This document shows, in pieces, positions 9,569 to 19,047 of a stretch of 64,000 nucleotides of DNA. The stretch's first letter is position 1. Each line of letters begins with the position of its first letter. Both the position numbers and the translations under genes were made by a program. This stretch comes from Streptomyces phaeofaciens (GTDB taxonomy: Bacteria; Actinomycetota; Actinomycetes; Streptomycetales; Streptomycetaceae): the NCBI RefSeq assembly GCF_014648915.1, contig NZ_BMSA01000036.1, forward strand, positions 18,457-82,456. Direction: 5' to 3'. The notes under the pieces were generated by a model, which saw only the letters and a list, made by a program, of their open reading frames with translations, searched no databases and was not told the origin of the DNA.

Positions 9569-10783
9569 CTACCGGACTTCGGCCTCGACGGCCTGGACAG
9601 GGGTGTACACGGAGTTCTTCTGCGCGCTCTCCTCCACCGCGGCGAGCACCCGCTGTACCTGAAGGCCGTCGGCGAACGACGGCACCGGGTCGGTGCCGGA
9701 CGCGATGGCCTCGACCAGGTCGCGGGCCTGGTGGGTGAAGGTGTGCTCGTAGCCGAGCGCGTGGCCGGGCGGCCACCAGCCCTCCAGGTACGGGTGCTCG
9801 GCCTCGGTGACGACGATCCTGCGGAACCCCGCCGTGGCCGCGGGCTCCCGGTGGTCGAGGAAGTACAGCTCGTTGAGCCGCTCGAGGTCGAAGGCGAGCG
9901 AACCGGACTCGCCGTTCATCTCCAGCCGCAGGGCGTTCTTGCGCCCCGACGCCATCCGGGTCGCCTCGAACGTGGCGAGCGCCCCCGAGGCGAGCCGGCC
10001 GGTGAAGACGGCCGCGTCGTCCACCGTCACCGGCCCGCGACCGGTGCCGCCGGGAGCGGTCGGACCGAAGGAGGCACCGTCGAGGCGGGGGCGTTCCTTG
10101 ACGAAGGTCTCCAGCTGGGCGGAGACGCCGACCAGCACTTCACCCGCCAGGTACTGCGCGAGGTCGACGATGTGCGCGCCGAGGTCACCGAGCGCCCCCG
10201 ACCCCGCGTGCTCCCGCTGCAGCCGCCACGTCAGCGGGAAGTCGGGGTCGACCAGCCAGTCCTGGAGGTAGCTGACCCGCACGTGGCGCAAGGTGCCGAG
10301 CCTTCCGTCGGCGACGAGCCGGCGCGCGTAGGTGAGGGCGGGCACACGCCGGTAGTTGAAGCCCACCATGGCCAACTGGCCGCGTGAGCGGGCCGCGTCG
10401 GCGGCGGCGAGCATGGCTTCGGCCTCGGCGACCGAATTGGCCAGCGGCTTCTCGCACAGCACGTGCTTGCCCGCCTCCAGCGCCGCGATCGCGATCTCCG
10501 CATGGCTGTCGCCCGGTGTGCAGATGTCGACGAGTTGCACATCGTCACGGGCCACGAGGGCACGCCAGTCGGTCTCCGCCGCGGCCCAGCCGTGCTTGTC
10601 GGCCGCCGCCCTCACGGCGTGCGCGTCACGGCCGGCGATCGCGGCCATGACCGGCCGCAGCGGCAGGTCGAACACGTGCCCTACGGTGCGCCACCCCTGC
10701 GAGTGCGCGGCACCCATGAACGCGTAGCCGACCATGCCCACGCCGAGTGCCGGCGGCGCGGTCCGGCTGTCCCTCTGTTCCAT
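9569..10783 (-). CDS. Gfo/Idh/MocA family NAD(P)-dependent oxidoreductase
   Basis: This 404-residue protein has an N-terminal Rossmann domain (VGMVGYAFMGAAHSQGW), the family hallmark CEKPLA at about residue 110, and a C-terminal alpha/beta dehydrogenase domain (DLGAHIVDLAQYL, with the DxxxH element near residue 200). Such enzymes oxidise a sugar or cyclitol hydroxyl to a keto group. It lies between the ABC lipoprotein gene (67-base gap) and the isomerase gene on the same strand. It is probably cytoplasmic and acts first on the imported substrate. Which sugar or inositol it uses is unknown. Confidence 0.92.
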   Translation of the reverse strand: MEQRDSRTAPPALGVGMVGYAFMGAAHSQGWRTVGHVFDLPLRPVMAAIAGRDAHAVRAAADKHGWAAAETDWRALVARDDVQLVDICTPGDSHAEIAIAALEAGKHVLCEKPLANSVAEAEAMLAAADAARSRGQLAMVGFNYRRVPALTYARRLVADGRLGTLRHVRVSYLQDWLVDPDFPLTWRLQREHAGSGALGDLGAHIVDLAQYLAGEVLVGVSAQLETFVKERPRLDGASFGPTAPGGTGRGPVTVDDAAVFTGRLASGALATFEATRMASGRKNALRLEMNGESGSLAFDLERLNELYFLDHREPAATAGFRRIVVTEAEHPYLEGWWPPGHALGYEHTFTHQARDLVEAIASGTDPVPSFADGLQVQRVLAAVEESAQKNSVYTPVQAVEAEVR

Positions 10784-10850
10784 ACGGATTCCTCCTCGTC
10801 GGAGTGTCAGTGACCCATCGCTGTGTTCGTGGGCACGCGGCCCGGTCCGG

Positions 10851-11897
10851 TCACTTGAAGCCGGTCGGCAGGTACTGGTCGACGTTGTCCTTGGTGACCA
10901 CGGCCGAGTAGAGCGTCAGCGATGACGGGATCTCGAACTCGGCGAGGCCGCCGACGCCCTTGCCCTGACCGAGCGCCCGGGCGAGATCGATGGCGGAGGC
11001 GGCCATCGTCGGCGGGTACAGGACCGTCGCCTTGAGCACGCCGTTGTCGGCCTTGATGGCGTCCATCGCGGACTTGGCCCCCGCGCCGCCGACCATCAGG
11101 AAGTCGTCGCGACCGGCCTGGTCGATGGCTCGCAGCGCGCCCACACCCTGGTCGTCGTCGTGGTTCCACAGCGCGTCGAACTGCGACTGGGCCTGGAGCA
11201 GTTGCGCCATCTTGGCCTGGCCGGACTCGACCGTGAAGTCGGCCGCCTGGCGGGCCACCTTCTTGATGTTCGGGTAGTTCTTCAGGGCGTCGTCGAAGCC
11301 CTTGGTGCGCTGCTGGGTCAGTTCGAGGTTGTCGAGGCCGGCGAGTTCGACGACCTTGGCGTTCGGCTTGTCCTTGAGCCGTTCACCGATGAAGTGGCCG
11401 GCGTTGAGACCCATGCCGTAGTTGTCGCCGCCGATCCAGCAGCGGTACGCCTGGGGAGAGGCGAAGACGCGGTCCAGGTTGATGACGGGGATGCCCGCCT
11501 TCATCGCCTGCAGGCCGACCTGGGTGAGCGCCTTGCCGTCGGCCGGCAGGATCACCAGGACGTCGACCTTCTTGTTGATCAGTGTCTGGATCTGGCCGAT
11601 CTGCTGGGCGATGTCGTTGGAGCCCTCGGTGATCTCCAGGGTGACGTCGGAGTACTTCTTGGCACGCGACTTGGCGTTGTCGTTGATGGCGTTGAGCCAG
11701 CCGTGGTCGGCCTGGGGGCCGGCGAAGCCGATGGTGACGGCCTTGCCCGGCTTGTCGTCCGCGACCGGGGCGTTGTCCGTGGCCTGTTCCTGGTTCGTGG
11801 GCTCGTTGCTGGTGCAGGCCGTCAGCAGCGCACCGGCGGAGGCGGCCGCGGTACCGAACAGCAGTGCTCTGCGGCTGGTGGAGGGGATTCTTGCCAT
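10851..11897 (-). CDS. sugar ABC transporter substrate-binding lipoprotein (ribose/inositol-like, periplasmic-binding type 1 fold)
   Basis: This 348-residue lipoprotein has an N-terminal twin-arginine-like SRRALLFG followed by a hydrophobic stretch and the lipobox LLTAC (Cys near residue 28). The mature part has family segments ITIGFAGPQ-like (VTIGFAGPQADHGWLNAIND), LVILPADGKALTQVG, IPVINLDRVF, WNHDDDQGVGAL and MAASAIDLARAL. It binds a sugar or polyol at the cell surface and passes it to the permease encoded upstream. A 187-base repeat-rich gap separates it from the permease gene. Confidence 0.93.
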   Translation of the reverse strand: MARIPSTSRRALLFGTAAASAGALLTACTSNEPTNQEQATDNAPVADDKPGKAVTIGFAGPQADHGWLNAINDNAKSRAKKYSDVTLEITEGSNDIAQQIGQIQTLINKKVDVLVILPADGKALTQVGLQAMKAGIPVINLDRVFASPQAYRCWIGGDNYGMGLNAGHFIGERLKDKPNAKVVELAGLDNLELTQQRTKGFDDALKNYPNIKKVARQAADFTVESGQAKMAQLLQAQSQFDALWNHDDDQGVGALRAIDQAGRDDFLMVGGAGAKSAMDAIKADNGVLKATVLYPPTMAASAIDLARALGQGKGVGGLAEFEIPSSLTLYSAVVTKDNVDQYLPTGFK

Positions 11898-11950
11898 GGC
11901 GGATCGACCCTTCGACTGGGCGGTGCACGTCGGGTGGGGAAGGTGAGGGT

Positions 11951-12090
11951 GCCGGACGGCGGTGTGCGCACCTTGTGGCCCGCCGTCCGGCGGTGTGAGG
12001 CACGGTGTGGCCCGCCGTCCGGCGGTGTGCGGGCACGGTGTCAGGCGGTGTGTGGCACAGCGTCAAGCGGTGTGTGGCACGGTGTCAGGC
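11951..12090. repeat. degenerate GC-rich tandem repeats with hairpin potential between permease and binding-protein genes
   Basis: At least four degenerate copies of a GTGTGG...GGCGGTGTG unit occur in tandem. Two copies (near 11979 and 12008) contain CCGCCGTCCGGCGG, a self-complementary hairpin. The 3' end runs into the end of the permease gene. Confidence 0.7.
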
Positions 12091-13113
12091 GTCGCCGGGC
12101 ATCGAGCGGCGCTGGACCAGGACGGCGGCGACGATGATGGCGCCCTTCGCGATCTGCTGGACCGCGGTCTCGAGGTTGTTCAGGGCGAAGATGTTGGTGA
12201 TCGTGGTGAAGACCAGAACACCGAGGACGGAGCCGAGGATCGTGCCGCGACCGCCACTGAGCAGGGTGCCGCCGATGATGGCCGCGGCGATGGCGTCGAG
12301 TTCGTAGAGGTTGCCGTTGGTGTTCTGCCCCGAGCCGGCGAGCACGATCAGCATGAAGGCGGCGATACCGCAGCACAGTCCGGACAGCAGGTACAGGTAC
12401 AGGCGCTGGCGTCGGACGTCGATGCCCGCGAGGCGTGCCGCTTCCGCGTTGCCGCCGACCGCGACGGTGCGGCGGCCGAAGGTGGTGCGGTTGAGCAGCA
12501 GCCAGCCGATGACGGTGACCGCGGCGAATATCAGGACAAGGGGCGGGACGCCGAGGACATAGGCGTCCCTGGCACCGAGGTCGAGCACGGAGTCGACGGC
12601 CACGATCTGGGTGCTGCCGTCCGTGATCTGCAAGGCCAGACCCCGGGCGGAGGCGAGCATGGCCAGCGTCGCGATGAACGGCACCAGCCTGCCGTAGGCG
12701 ATCAGCAGACCGTTCACGAGACCACAGCCCACGCCGACGATCACGGCGGTGAAGAGGATGCCCGCGAAACCGAACTCCTGCGTGGCCACGGTCGTCGCCC
12801 ACACCGAGGCGAGCGCCACGATCGCGCCCACCGACAGGTCGATCCCGCCGCCGGTGATGACGAACGTCATTCCGACGGTGACGACGCCGATCACGGACGC
12901 CTGGGTGAGGACGAGCTGAAGGTTGCTCGTCGCCAGGAACTCGTCCGGTGCGGTGATCCCACCGACCGCGACGAGCACGACGAGGACTCCGAGCAGCGAC
13001 AGACTGCGCACGTCCCACCGCAGACCGAGTCGCCGCGAGATTTCCTGGCCCCTCGCGGACTTGGCGGCGGACGTCGGCGTTTCCTTCTGCGCCGCGGTGG
13101 CCGGCTGCGTCAT
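12085..13113 (-). CDS. sugar ABC transporter permease (RbsC-like)
   Basis: This 342-residue membrane protein has a charged N-terminal tail of about 40 residues and then roughly eight to ten hydrophobic helices. It shows family segments FVITGGGIDLSVGAIVAL (near residue 90) and AAIIGGTLLSGGRGTI, which are diagnostic for BPD_transp_2 permeases. The ATG is inside the stop of the ATPase gene (ATGA). It forms the channel for the sugar delivered by the lipoprotein. Confidence 0.94.
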   Translation of the reverse strand: MTQPATAAQKETPTSAAKSARGQEISRRLGLRWDVRSLSLLGVLVVLVAVGGITAPDEFLATSNLQLVLTQASVIGVVTVGMTFVITGGGIDLSVGAIVALASVWATTVATQEFGFAGILFTAVIVGVGCGLVNGLLIAYGRLVPFIATLAMLASARGLALQITDGSTQIVAVDSVLDLGARDAYVLGVPPLVLIFAAVTVIGWLLLNRTTFGRRTVAVGGNAEAARLAGIDVRRQRLYLYLLSGLCCGIAAFMLIVLAGSGQNTNGNLYELDAIAAAIIGGTLLSGGRGTILGSVLGVLVFTTITNIFALNNLETAVQQIAKGAIIVAAVLVQRRSMPGDA

Positions 13114-14633
13114 GGCGTCGGGCTCCCTTCCATCACAAGATCGAGTACACGGTGCTCGTCGAGTTCGCGGGCGTCCGCCGTGTGCACGACGCTGCCTTCC
13201 CGGAGCACCAGCACCCGGTCGGCGAGACCCAGAACCTCGGGCACCTCACTGGACACGAGAAGTACGGCCAGGCCCTCGTCGGCCAGCCGGCGGATCACGG
13301 CGTAGAGCTCCGCCCGAGCGCCGATGTCGACACCCCGGGTCGGCTCGTCCAGCAGAAGCACCTTGCAGCCCCGCAACAGCCAGCGTGCGAGCACCGCCTT
13401 CTGCTGGTTGCCGCCGGACAGGGTCCTGATCGCGGCATCGGGATTGTCCGGCCGCAGGGACAGTTCCCGGACCGCCTGGTGTGCCGCGGCTCGCTCGGTG
13501 CGCCGGTCGAGCCAGCCCGCGCGGGCGAACCGGGACAGGGTGGAGACCGAGACATTGCTGCTGACGGACTCCAGCATCAGCAGGCCCTGCGCCTTGCGTT
13601 CCTCGGGCGCGAGACCGATGCCGGCACGGACGGCGGCGCGGACACTTCCGGGGCGCAGGGGAGCGCCGTCGACGAGGACGCGGCCGCCGTCGGGCTTGCG
13701 AGCCCCGTAGATCGTCTCCAGGATCTCGCTGCGCCCGGACCCGACGAGCCCGGCCAGACCGACGATCTCACCGGGCCGCAGCTCCAGATCGACGGGCGCG
13801 AACTCCCCTCGCCGGGTGAGCCCTTCGACCTTCAGCACCGGCTCGCTGCCCGCGGCGAACCCGGCCTCGGGGCGCTCGGGGAAGACGTACTCCACGTTCC
13901 GGCCGGTCATCAGCGCCACGACTTCCTCGGTCGGCGTCGACTCGGCGGGCAGACCGCCGGCCACCGACCGGCCCTCCTTGAGGACCGTGACCCGCCGGCC
14001 GATGCGCCGGATCTCCTCGAGACGGTGGGAGATGTAGATCACGGCGACACCGTCGGCCGTCAGATCACCCACGATCCTGAAGAGGTTGTCCACCTCCTCG
14101 GGGTCGAGCGCCGCCGACGGCTCGTCCATCACGATCAACCGGACGTCGTGGGACAGAGCGCGGGCCATCGAGACGATCTGCTGCTGCGCCGCGGACAGAT
14201 CGCCGACGAGCCGCGCGGGATCGATCTCCGAGTGCCCGAGGCGTCGCAGCAACTGCGCGGTCGCCGCACGGGCGACGGAGCCACGCACGACGAACCCGGC
14301 GGAGGTGGGTTCGTGCCCGAGGAAGACGTTCTCCGCGACGGACAGCCCTTCGATCAGATCGAGTTCCTGGTAGATGGTGGCGATGCCGAGGCGCATGGCG
14401 GCGATCGGCGACCTCAGGGTCACGGGCTCGCCTCGCCAGGTGATCTCGCCGCTGTCGGGCTGGTGGGCTCCGGCGAGCACTTTGATCAAAGTGGACTTGC
14501 CGGCCCCGTTCTGGCCGAGGAGGCAATGGACTTCACCGGCCTGGACCTCGAGATCCACACCGTCCAGGGCGCGAACGCCCGGGAACGACTTGGTGATGCC
14601 GGACATGGTGAGCAGGGGTGGTTGTGGTGCCAT
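13110..14633 (-). CDS. sugar ABC transporter ATP-binding protein (RbsA-like, two nucleotide-binding domains)
   Basis: This 507-residue protein has two ABC domains. The first has Walker A GQNGAGKST (about residue 40), a signature DLSAAQQQI and Walker B LIVMDEPSAAL. The second has a degenerate Walker A (GLVGSGRSE), signature LSGGNQQKAV and VLLLDEPTRGVD. This asymmetry is normal for ribose/galactose-class importers. It starts the transporter operon, 371 bases after the ROK gene, and is coupled to the permease gene. Confidence 0.94.
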   Translation of the reverse strand: MAPQPPLLTMSGITKSFPGVRALDGVDLEVQAGEVHCLLGQNGAGKSTLIKVLAGAHQPDSGEITWRGEPVTLRSPIAAMRLGIATIYQELDLIEGLSVAENVFLGHEPTSAGFVVRGSVARAATAQLLRRLGHSEIDPARLVGDLSAAQQQIVSMARALSHDVRLIVMDEPSAALDPEEVDNLFRIVGDLTADGVAVIYISHRLEEIRRIGRRVTVLKEGRSVAGGLPAESTPTEEVVALMTGRNVEYVFPERPEAGFAAGSEPVLKVEGLTRRGEFAPVDLELRPGEIVGLAGLVGSGRSEILETIYGARKPDGGRVLVDGAPLRPGSVRAAVRAGIGLAPEERKAQGLLMLESVSSNVSVSTLSRFARAGWLDRRTERAAAHQAVRELSLRPDNPDAAIRTLSGGNQQKAVLARWLLRGCKVLLLDEPTRGVDIGARAELYAVIRRLADEGLAVLLVSSEVPEVLGLADRVLVLREGSVVHTADARELDEHRVLDLVMEGSPTP

Positions 14634-15004
14634 GAGGAATCCCCTCGGCGGGTGCGGGCCGTGAGCGGGCAGGACCGGGCACGGTGGTTCGGGTACCTGG
14701 GCGGCTCTGGAGAGCCCGGGTGTTCGAGTGCGCAGGGGCGTACGGGCGGAGCGGGGCAGGACTGGGCAGGCCCGAGGGCCCGTCGGCCATGAGGTGGTGG
14801 GAGCCGACCGCCGAGGTCCTACGGTGATACGGCGGGGCTGTGGTTGGCGCGCCGGCTCCGGGGTGTCACGACGGCGAGGTGAGGCTGCCGAGGCGCAAGG
14901 GGTCAGCGGTGACGCCGTCGGAGTCGCAGGACATGCGATTGTGGTGGCGTCGTCCGGTTCCAGTGGTGCAGGTCATGTTCCGTCGCCCACGGGTCGGGCA
15001 GGAG
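14634..15004 (-). other. intergenic region between ROK gene and transporter operon
   Basis: No gene was recognised in these 371 bases and the CTTTTTCC-N7-GGACAAAG operator is absent. The transporter genes may be read through from the ROK promoter or from an unidentified promoter here. Confidence 0.5.
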
Positions 15005-16195
15005 TCAGGCCGGTGAGAAGACGTGGTCGCTGATGAGCCGGGCCGCGCCGATGACTCCGGCTGCCGGCCCCAACTCACCCAGCACGATCGGCAGGTTGCC
15101 CGTGGCCAGCGGCAGGGACTGCCGGTACACCTGGGTCCGGACACTGGCCAGCAACGTGTGCCCGAGCCCGGTCACACCGCCGCCGATCACCACCAGCCCC
15201 GGATTGAAGAAACTGACAAGCCCTGCGATGACCTGCCCCAGACGCCTCCCGCCCTCCCGGATCAGCTCGAGAGCCACCGCGTCCCCTGCCGCCGCGGCAG
15301 CCGACACGTCCTCGGCCGTCAGACGTCCGGCCGTCTCCAGCCGGGCGGCGAACTGCGCCGACCGGCCCTCACGCGCGGCCTGTTCGGCGTCGACGGCCAA
15401 CGCGGCCCCGCTGAAGTGGGCCTCCAGACAGCCCCGGTTGCCACACGCACACCCGCGGCCTTCCGGCTCCACCTGGATATGACCGATGTCGCCGGCGCTG
15501 CCCGTCGTCCCGCGGTAGACGTCACCACCGACGACGATGCCGCAGCCGATGCCGGTGCCGATCTTGACGCACAGGAAGTCGCCCACGGAGCGCGCGACGC
15601 CCGCGTGCTGCTCCCCCATCGCCATCAGGTTCACGTCGTTGTCCACCATGACCGGGCAGCCCAGTTCCTGGCTGAGCGCCTCCCGGACCGGGAAGCCGTC
15701 CCAGCCCGGCATGATCGGTGGCGCGACCGGTACACCTTCGGGGAAGCGGACCGGCCCCGGAACGCCGATGCCGGCGCCGTCGAAGCCCTCCGCGACACCG
15801 GAGGCCTTCAGCTTGGCAGCCATCGCCAGCACCTGCTCGAATACCGCGACCGGCCCCTCCCGGACGTCCATCGGATGATTCAGATGCCCCAGGACCTCCA
15901 ACTCCGCGTTCGTCACGGCGACATCGATCGACGTGGCACCGATATCGACGCCGAGGAAACGCAACGTCGGTGCCAGCCGGATGTTGTGCGACCGCCGGCC
16001 GCCCCGGGAGGGGGCCAGCCCGTCCGCGACGACCAGCCCCGTCTCCAGCAGCCGGTCCACCTCGACCGCCAGCTTCGAACGGGACAGGTCCACCAGATCA
16101 CCCAGCCGGGCCCGGGAGTGGGACCCGTTGTCACGCAGCAGACGAAGCAGGCGCGCCTGATGCGCGTTCTCAGGTCGAGCAGTCATCCGTCGCAC
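15005..16195 (-). CDS. ROK family transcriptional repressor
   Basis: This regulator has about 396 residues. It has an N-terminal winged helix (HQARLLRLLRDNG, SRARLGDLVDLSRSKLAVEVDRLL, residues 12-55) and a C-terminal ROK sugar-kinase-like domain. That domain has FLGVDIGATSIDVAV, VDNDVNLMAMGE, GTGIGCGIVV and the zinc motif CACGNRGCLEA. GTG at 16195 was chosen because GGGAGG precedes it by 4 bases; ATG at 16186 is an alternative. It lies upstream of the sugar importer and has the inverted-repeat operator B about 100 bases before its start. It is probably autoregulated and released by the imported sugar or its phosphate. Confidence 0.92.
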   Translation of the reverse strand: MRRMTARPENAHQARLLRLLRDNGSHSRARLGDLVDLSRSKLAVEVDRLLETGLVVADGLAPSRGGRRSHNIRLAPTLRFLGVDIGATSIDVAVTNAELEVLGHLNHPMDVREGPVAVFEQVLAMAAKLKASGVAEGFDGAGIGVPGPVRFPEGVPVAPPIMPGWDGFPVREALSQELGCPVMVDNDVNLMAMGEQHAGVARSVGDFLCVKIGTGIGCGIVVGGDVYRGTTGSAGDIGHIQVEPEGRGCACGNRGCLEAHFSGAALAVDAEQAAREGRSAQFAARLETAGRLTAEDVSAAAAAGDAVALELIREGGRRLGQVIAGLVSFFNPGLVVIGGGVTGLGHTLLASVRTQVYRQSLPLATGNLPIVLGELGPAAGVIGAARLISDHVFSPA

Positions 16196-16295
16196 GATCC
16201 CTCCCCTCTCCACCGACTGCGTCGTCGAGCTCTCGGAAGGGAACGTAACAACGATTTTCCGGCCTGGGAAGCACTTACGCAGCAGTAGCGTGCAA

Positions 16296-16318
16296 CTTTT
16301 TCCACGCACAGGACAAAG
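16296..16318. promoter_or_regulatory. candidate ROK repressor operator, site B
   Basis: CTTTTTCC-N7-GGACAAAG matches site A (8409-8431) in both arms and in spacing. It lies in the promoter region of the ROK gene itself, which suggests autoregulation. Confidence 0.7.
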
Positions 16319-16543
16319 CGAGAGTGGCGGGCCTCCGGGAGCCGTACGACAGGGCGGCCGCCGGGCGACCGAGCGGCGTCGCGCGGCCGCGAGTCACCGC
16401 GCCGCCGCCTGCTGATCGACAGCGCCTACGGCCTCGGAGCCCCGTTCGCCGCCGGCACACGGCGCTTGCCGGACACCGGCCGTACGGTCCTGCTGCTCGT
16501 GCCACCCCAAGTCGATGGTCACCACACTGCTTGAGGGGCCCGA

Positions 16544-16966
16544 CTACGTGGTGTGCAGGGGTTCCTTGAAGGATTTGCGGAACACCGGCCCGGCGAAGGG
16601 GATGATCGAGGACATCATCTTCGACTTGAACGAGGAAGGGTGCCGTTCGAGTCTGACGTCGACGCGGGTGCCGTTGTCCATGGGAGTCATCTGGAACTGC
16701 CAGCCCCCCGAGCCGAAGGGCACCGAGTCGCGAGTGGTGACGGTGACCCTGTTCGTCGCGGGGTCCCATTCGTAGCGTGCGCGCTCCCACGACTTGTCGT
16801 TCCCCTCGGTCACCTCGGCCCAGGTATCGCCACGCTCGTGGACCCGGAAGTGCTCGGCATCGATGGACGGCCACTCCTCGACACGGGACGGGCCGAAGTT
16901 CGTCAGCACGCCCATCACCTCGTCCGGGCTCATCGAAGAGTTCACGTGGAAGTGTAGGGACGGCAT
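16544..16966 (-). CDS. SRPBCC family protein
   Basis: This 140-residue protein starts MPSLHFHVNSSMSPDEVMGVL and has the helix-grip pattern of START/polyketide-cyclase-like lipid- or ligand-binding proteins. It ends with a basic FRKSFKEPLHTT tail. GGGAGTAGGTC precedes the ATG. It stands alone on the minus strand, 242 bases downstream of the reductase gene. The ligand is unknown. Confidence 0.82.
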   Translation of the reverse strand: MPSLHFHVNSSMSPDEVMGVLTNFGPSRVEEWPSIDAEHFRVHERGDTWAEVTEGNDKSWERARYEWDPATNRVTVTTRDSVPFGSGGWQFQMTPMDNGTRVDVRLERHPSSFKSKMMSSIIPFAGPVFRKSFKEPLHTT

Positions 16967-17208
16967 GACCTACTCCCTGGTTCGCGATGACTGTTGTCCG
17001 TCGGCAGCCTTGGTAGGCGTCGCATGGGGCGCGCTGCACCGACGCTGGTTCGCACACCCGGCTCTGCGGAGGTCCAGTGCCTCGGCCTCGTAGGCCTACC
17101 GGGCATGCTCGGTGACCGGAACGCTCCACCTTTCAGAGTGCACCCGCGCCCGGTACTGCGCACCAGCAGGTTCCCGAGCAGCCGGCGTTCCGGCCCCCGC
17201 GCCGGCTG

Positions 17209-18873
17209 TCACAGGAATGCGACTCCATCGACTCCGCGCCGATCGAAGATGAGCCGTACTGCCGCGGAACCTTCACCAACCGCGGCGGCGACTCGCTTGA
17301 CGCTTCCACTGCGCACGTCACCGACGCAGAACACGCCGGGCACGCCGGTTTCGAAGGGCAGTGGCATGCGCCGGCCCGCCGGGCCGGCGACGTCCTGTCC
17401 GGTCAGCAGGAACCCGTCGGGGTCCGTCGCCAACTGCTCGTCGAGCCAATCCGTACATGGCGTGACACCGATGAACACGAAGACGGCGCTGACCGCCATG
17501 GAGGAGCGCAGTCGACTCGTCCGGTCCACTACTTCAAGCCCTGTCACCTCGGAGTCGGCGGAAATGCCGACCACCTCCGTCCGCACCCTCACATGGATCT
17601 TCGGGTCTGCGGCGATCGCGTCGATCAGGTAGCGAGACATCGACCGTTCAAGGTCGTCACCTCGCACCACGAGGTACACCGGATCAGACGTCCGGGCCAG
17701 GAACAGTGCCGCCTGACCTGCCGAGTTCGCGCCGCCGATCACTGCCACGGGTCGCCCGCGCCAGTACGTCGCTTCGACAACCGTGGCGGCGTAGTAGACG
17801 CCGTTGCTCTCCCAGGCTTCGATGCCGGGCACGGCCAAGCGCCGGTGGTTGGCCCCGGTGGCGATGATGACGTCGCGAGCGCTGAATGCCCGGCCGTCAT
17901 CGCACGTGACGGTGTGTATACCGCCCTCGCTGGTGAAGGCCACCGCGCGGGCGTGCCGGTGAAGCCGTACTCCGAACTTTGCTGCCTGTATCGCCCCTCG
18001 GGCCGCCAATTCGGCGCCGGGCAGACCGGCCGGGAATCCCAGGTAGTTCTCAATTCTCGATGACGTGGCGGCTTGACCACCAAACGCGTCCGCGTCCATG
18101 AGGACGGTCGTCAGTCCTTCGGACGCACCGTATACCGCGGCCGCCAAACCACCCGGTCCCCCACCGACAACGAGCAGGTCGCAAATCTCTTGGTCGTCGA
18201 CTGCACGCGGCGGTTCTCCGAACTCCGCAGCAATGTTCGCCGGCTGCGGATTACGCATCAACGGTCGGCCGGGGATGAGGATGACGGGAAGGTCTTTCAG
18301 CGATACCTTGAGCCTTCGCAAAAGCATCTCGACCTCTGGCCGATCCTCAAGGTCCAGCCACTCCACGGCCATCCTGCTGAGTGAGAACGAATGCAGAAGG
18401 ACTCGGCATCGTTCGTCGTAGCGGGAACCGATGAGCGTAATGCCCGCACCCCTTCTCAACAGGTTCGCCCGCCGCACAAGGAATGTTCGAAGGATGCATT
18501 CGCTCAGATCACTGTCTTGCGCAACGATCGTCTGGATCTGCTGCAGCGGCACTCTCAGCAATCGGCCCGGGGTCTTCATGACACCGGTAAAGCGTGAGCG
18601 CTCCCCGGTCAGCATACCTATCTCGCCCAGGAACTCCGCGCGGCCGTATGCCGCGACTAGCCGCTCCTCCGGTTGACCGAGCCGATCGATGATTTCCGCG
18701 GCCCCCTCCAGAACGACAAAGAAGTCGTAGGACGCGTCACCCGCCAAAAAGAGAACCTCGCCGGCGGGTGCCGGATACTCCGATCCGACGGCCCCCAGCT
18801 TCTTGAGCTGATCCCCGGACAGTCGCGATACCGGGGCCCACTCCACATTTTCCCCCCGCGCAGGCTTGTCCAT
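17209..18873 (-). CDS. cyclic nucleotide-binding domain / thioredoxin-reductase-like FAD oxidoreductase fusion
   Basis: This 554-residue cytoplasmic protein has an N-terminal cNMP-binding domain (residues 15-140, FFVVLEGAAEI, AEFLGEIGMLTGERS). A short thioredoxin-fold-like linker (residues 155-230, DLPVILIPG, RNPQPANIA) follows, then a TrxB-like FAD/NAD part (LLVVGGGPGGLAAAVYGASEG, IENYLGF, VAVIGGANSAGQAA, FCVGDVR). The redox CxxC of thioredoxin reductases is missing: the region after the FAD motif reads VYYAATVVEATYW. ATG at 18873 has GAGG upstream. It probably transfers electrons from NAD(P)H to an unknown acceptor. Confidence 0.9.
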   Translation of the reverse strand: MDKPARGENVEWAPVSRLSGDQLKKLGAVGSEYPAPAGEVLFLAGDASYDFFVVLEGAAEIIDRLGQPEERLVAAYGRAEFLGEIGMLTGERSRFTGVMKTPGRLLRVPLQQIQTIVAQDSDLSECILRTFLVRRANLLRRGAGITLIGSRYDERCRVLLHSFSLSRMAVEWLDLEDRPEVEMLLRRLKVSLKDLPVILIPGRPLMRNPQPANIAAEFGEPPRAVDDQEICDLLVVGGGPGGLAAAVYGASEGLTTVLMDADAFGGQAATSSRIENYLGFPAGLPGAELAARGAIQAAKFGVRLHRHARAVAFTSEGGIHTVTCDDGRAFSARDVIIATGANHRRLAVPGIEAWESNGVYYAATVVEATYWRGRPVAVIGGANSAGQAALFLARTSDPVYLVVRGDDLERSMSRYLIDAIAADPKIHVRVRTEVVGISADSEVTGLEVVDRTSRLRSSMAVSAVFVFIGVTPCTDWLDEQLATDPDGFLLTGQDVAGPAGRRMPLPFETGVPGVFCVGDVRSGSVKRVAAAVGEGSAAVRLIFDRRGVDGVAFL

Positions 18874-19047
18874 AGGGCGCCCTCTTCGGCCTGGGCAGGA
18901 ACGCACCGCGTGCCATCGGTTCATCCTGCGCTGGAGCAGTCAGCCGCTCTCCAGCCAATGTGGCCCATCACAACGGCGGCAGCCCCACGCTGCCCACGCA
19001 TGCTTGTGCTGTGGCCTCGGCAAGTCACCTACCGAAAGGCGATGCGG

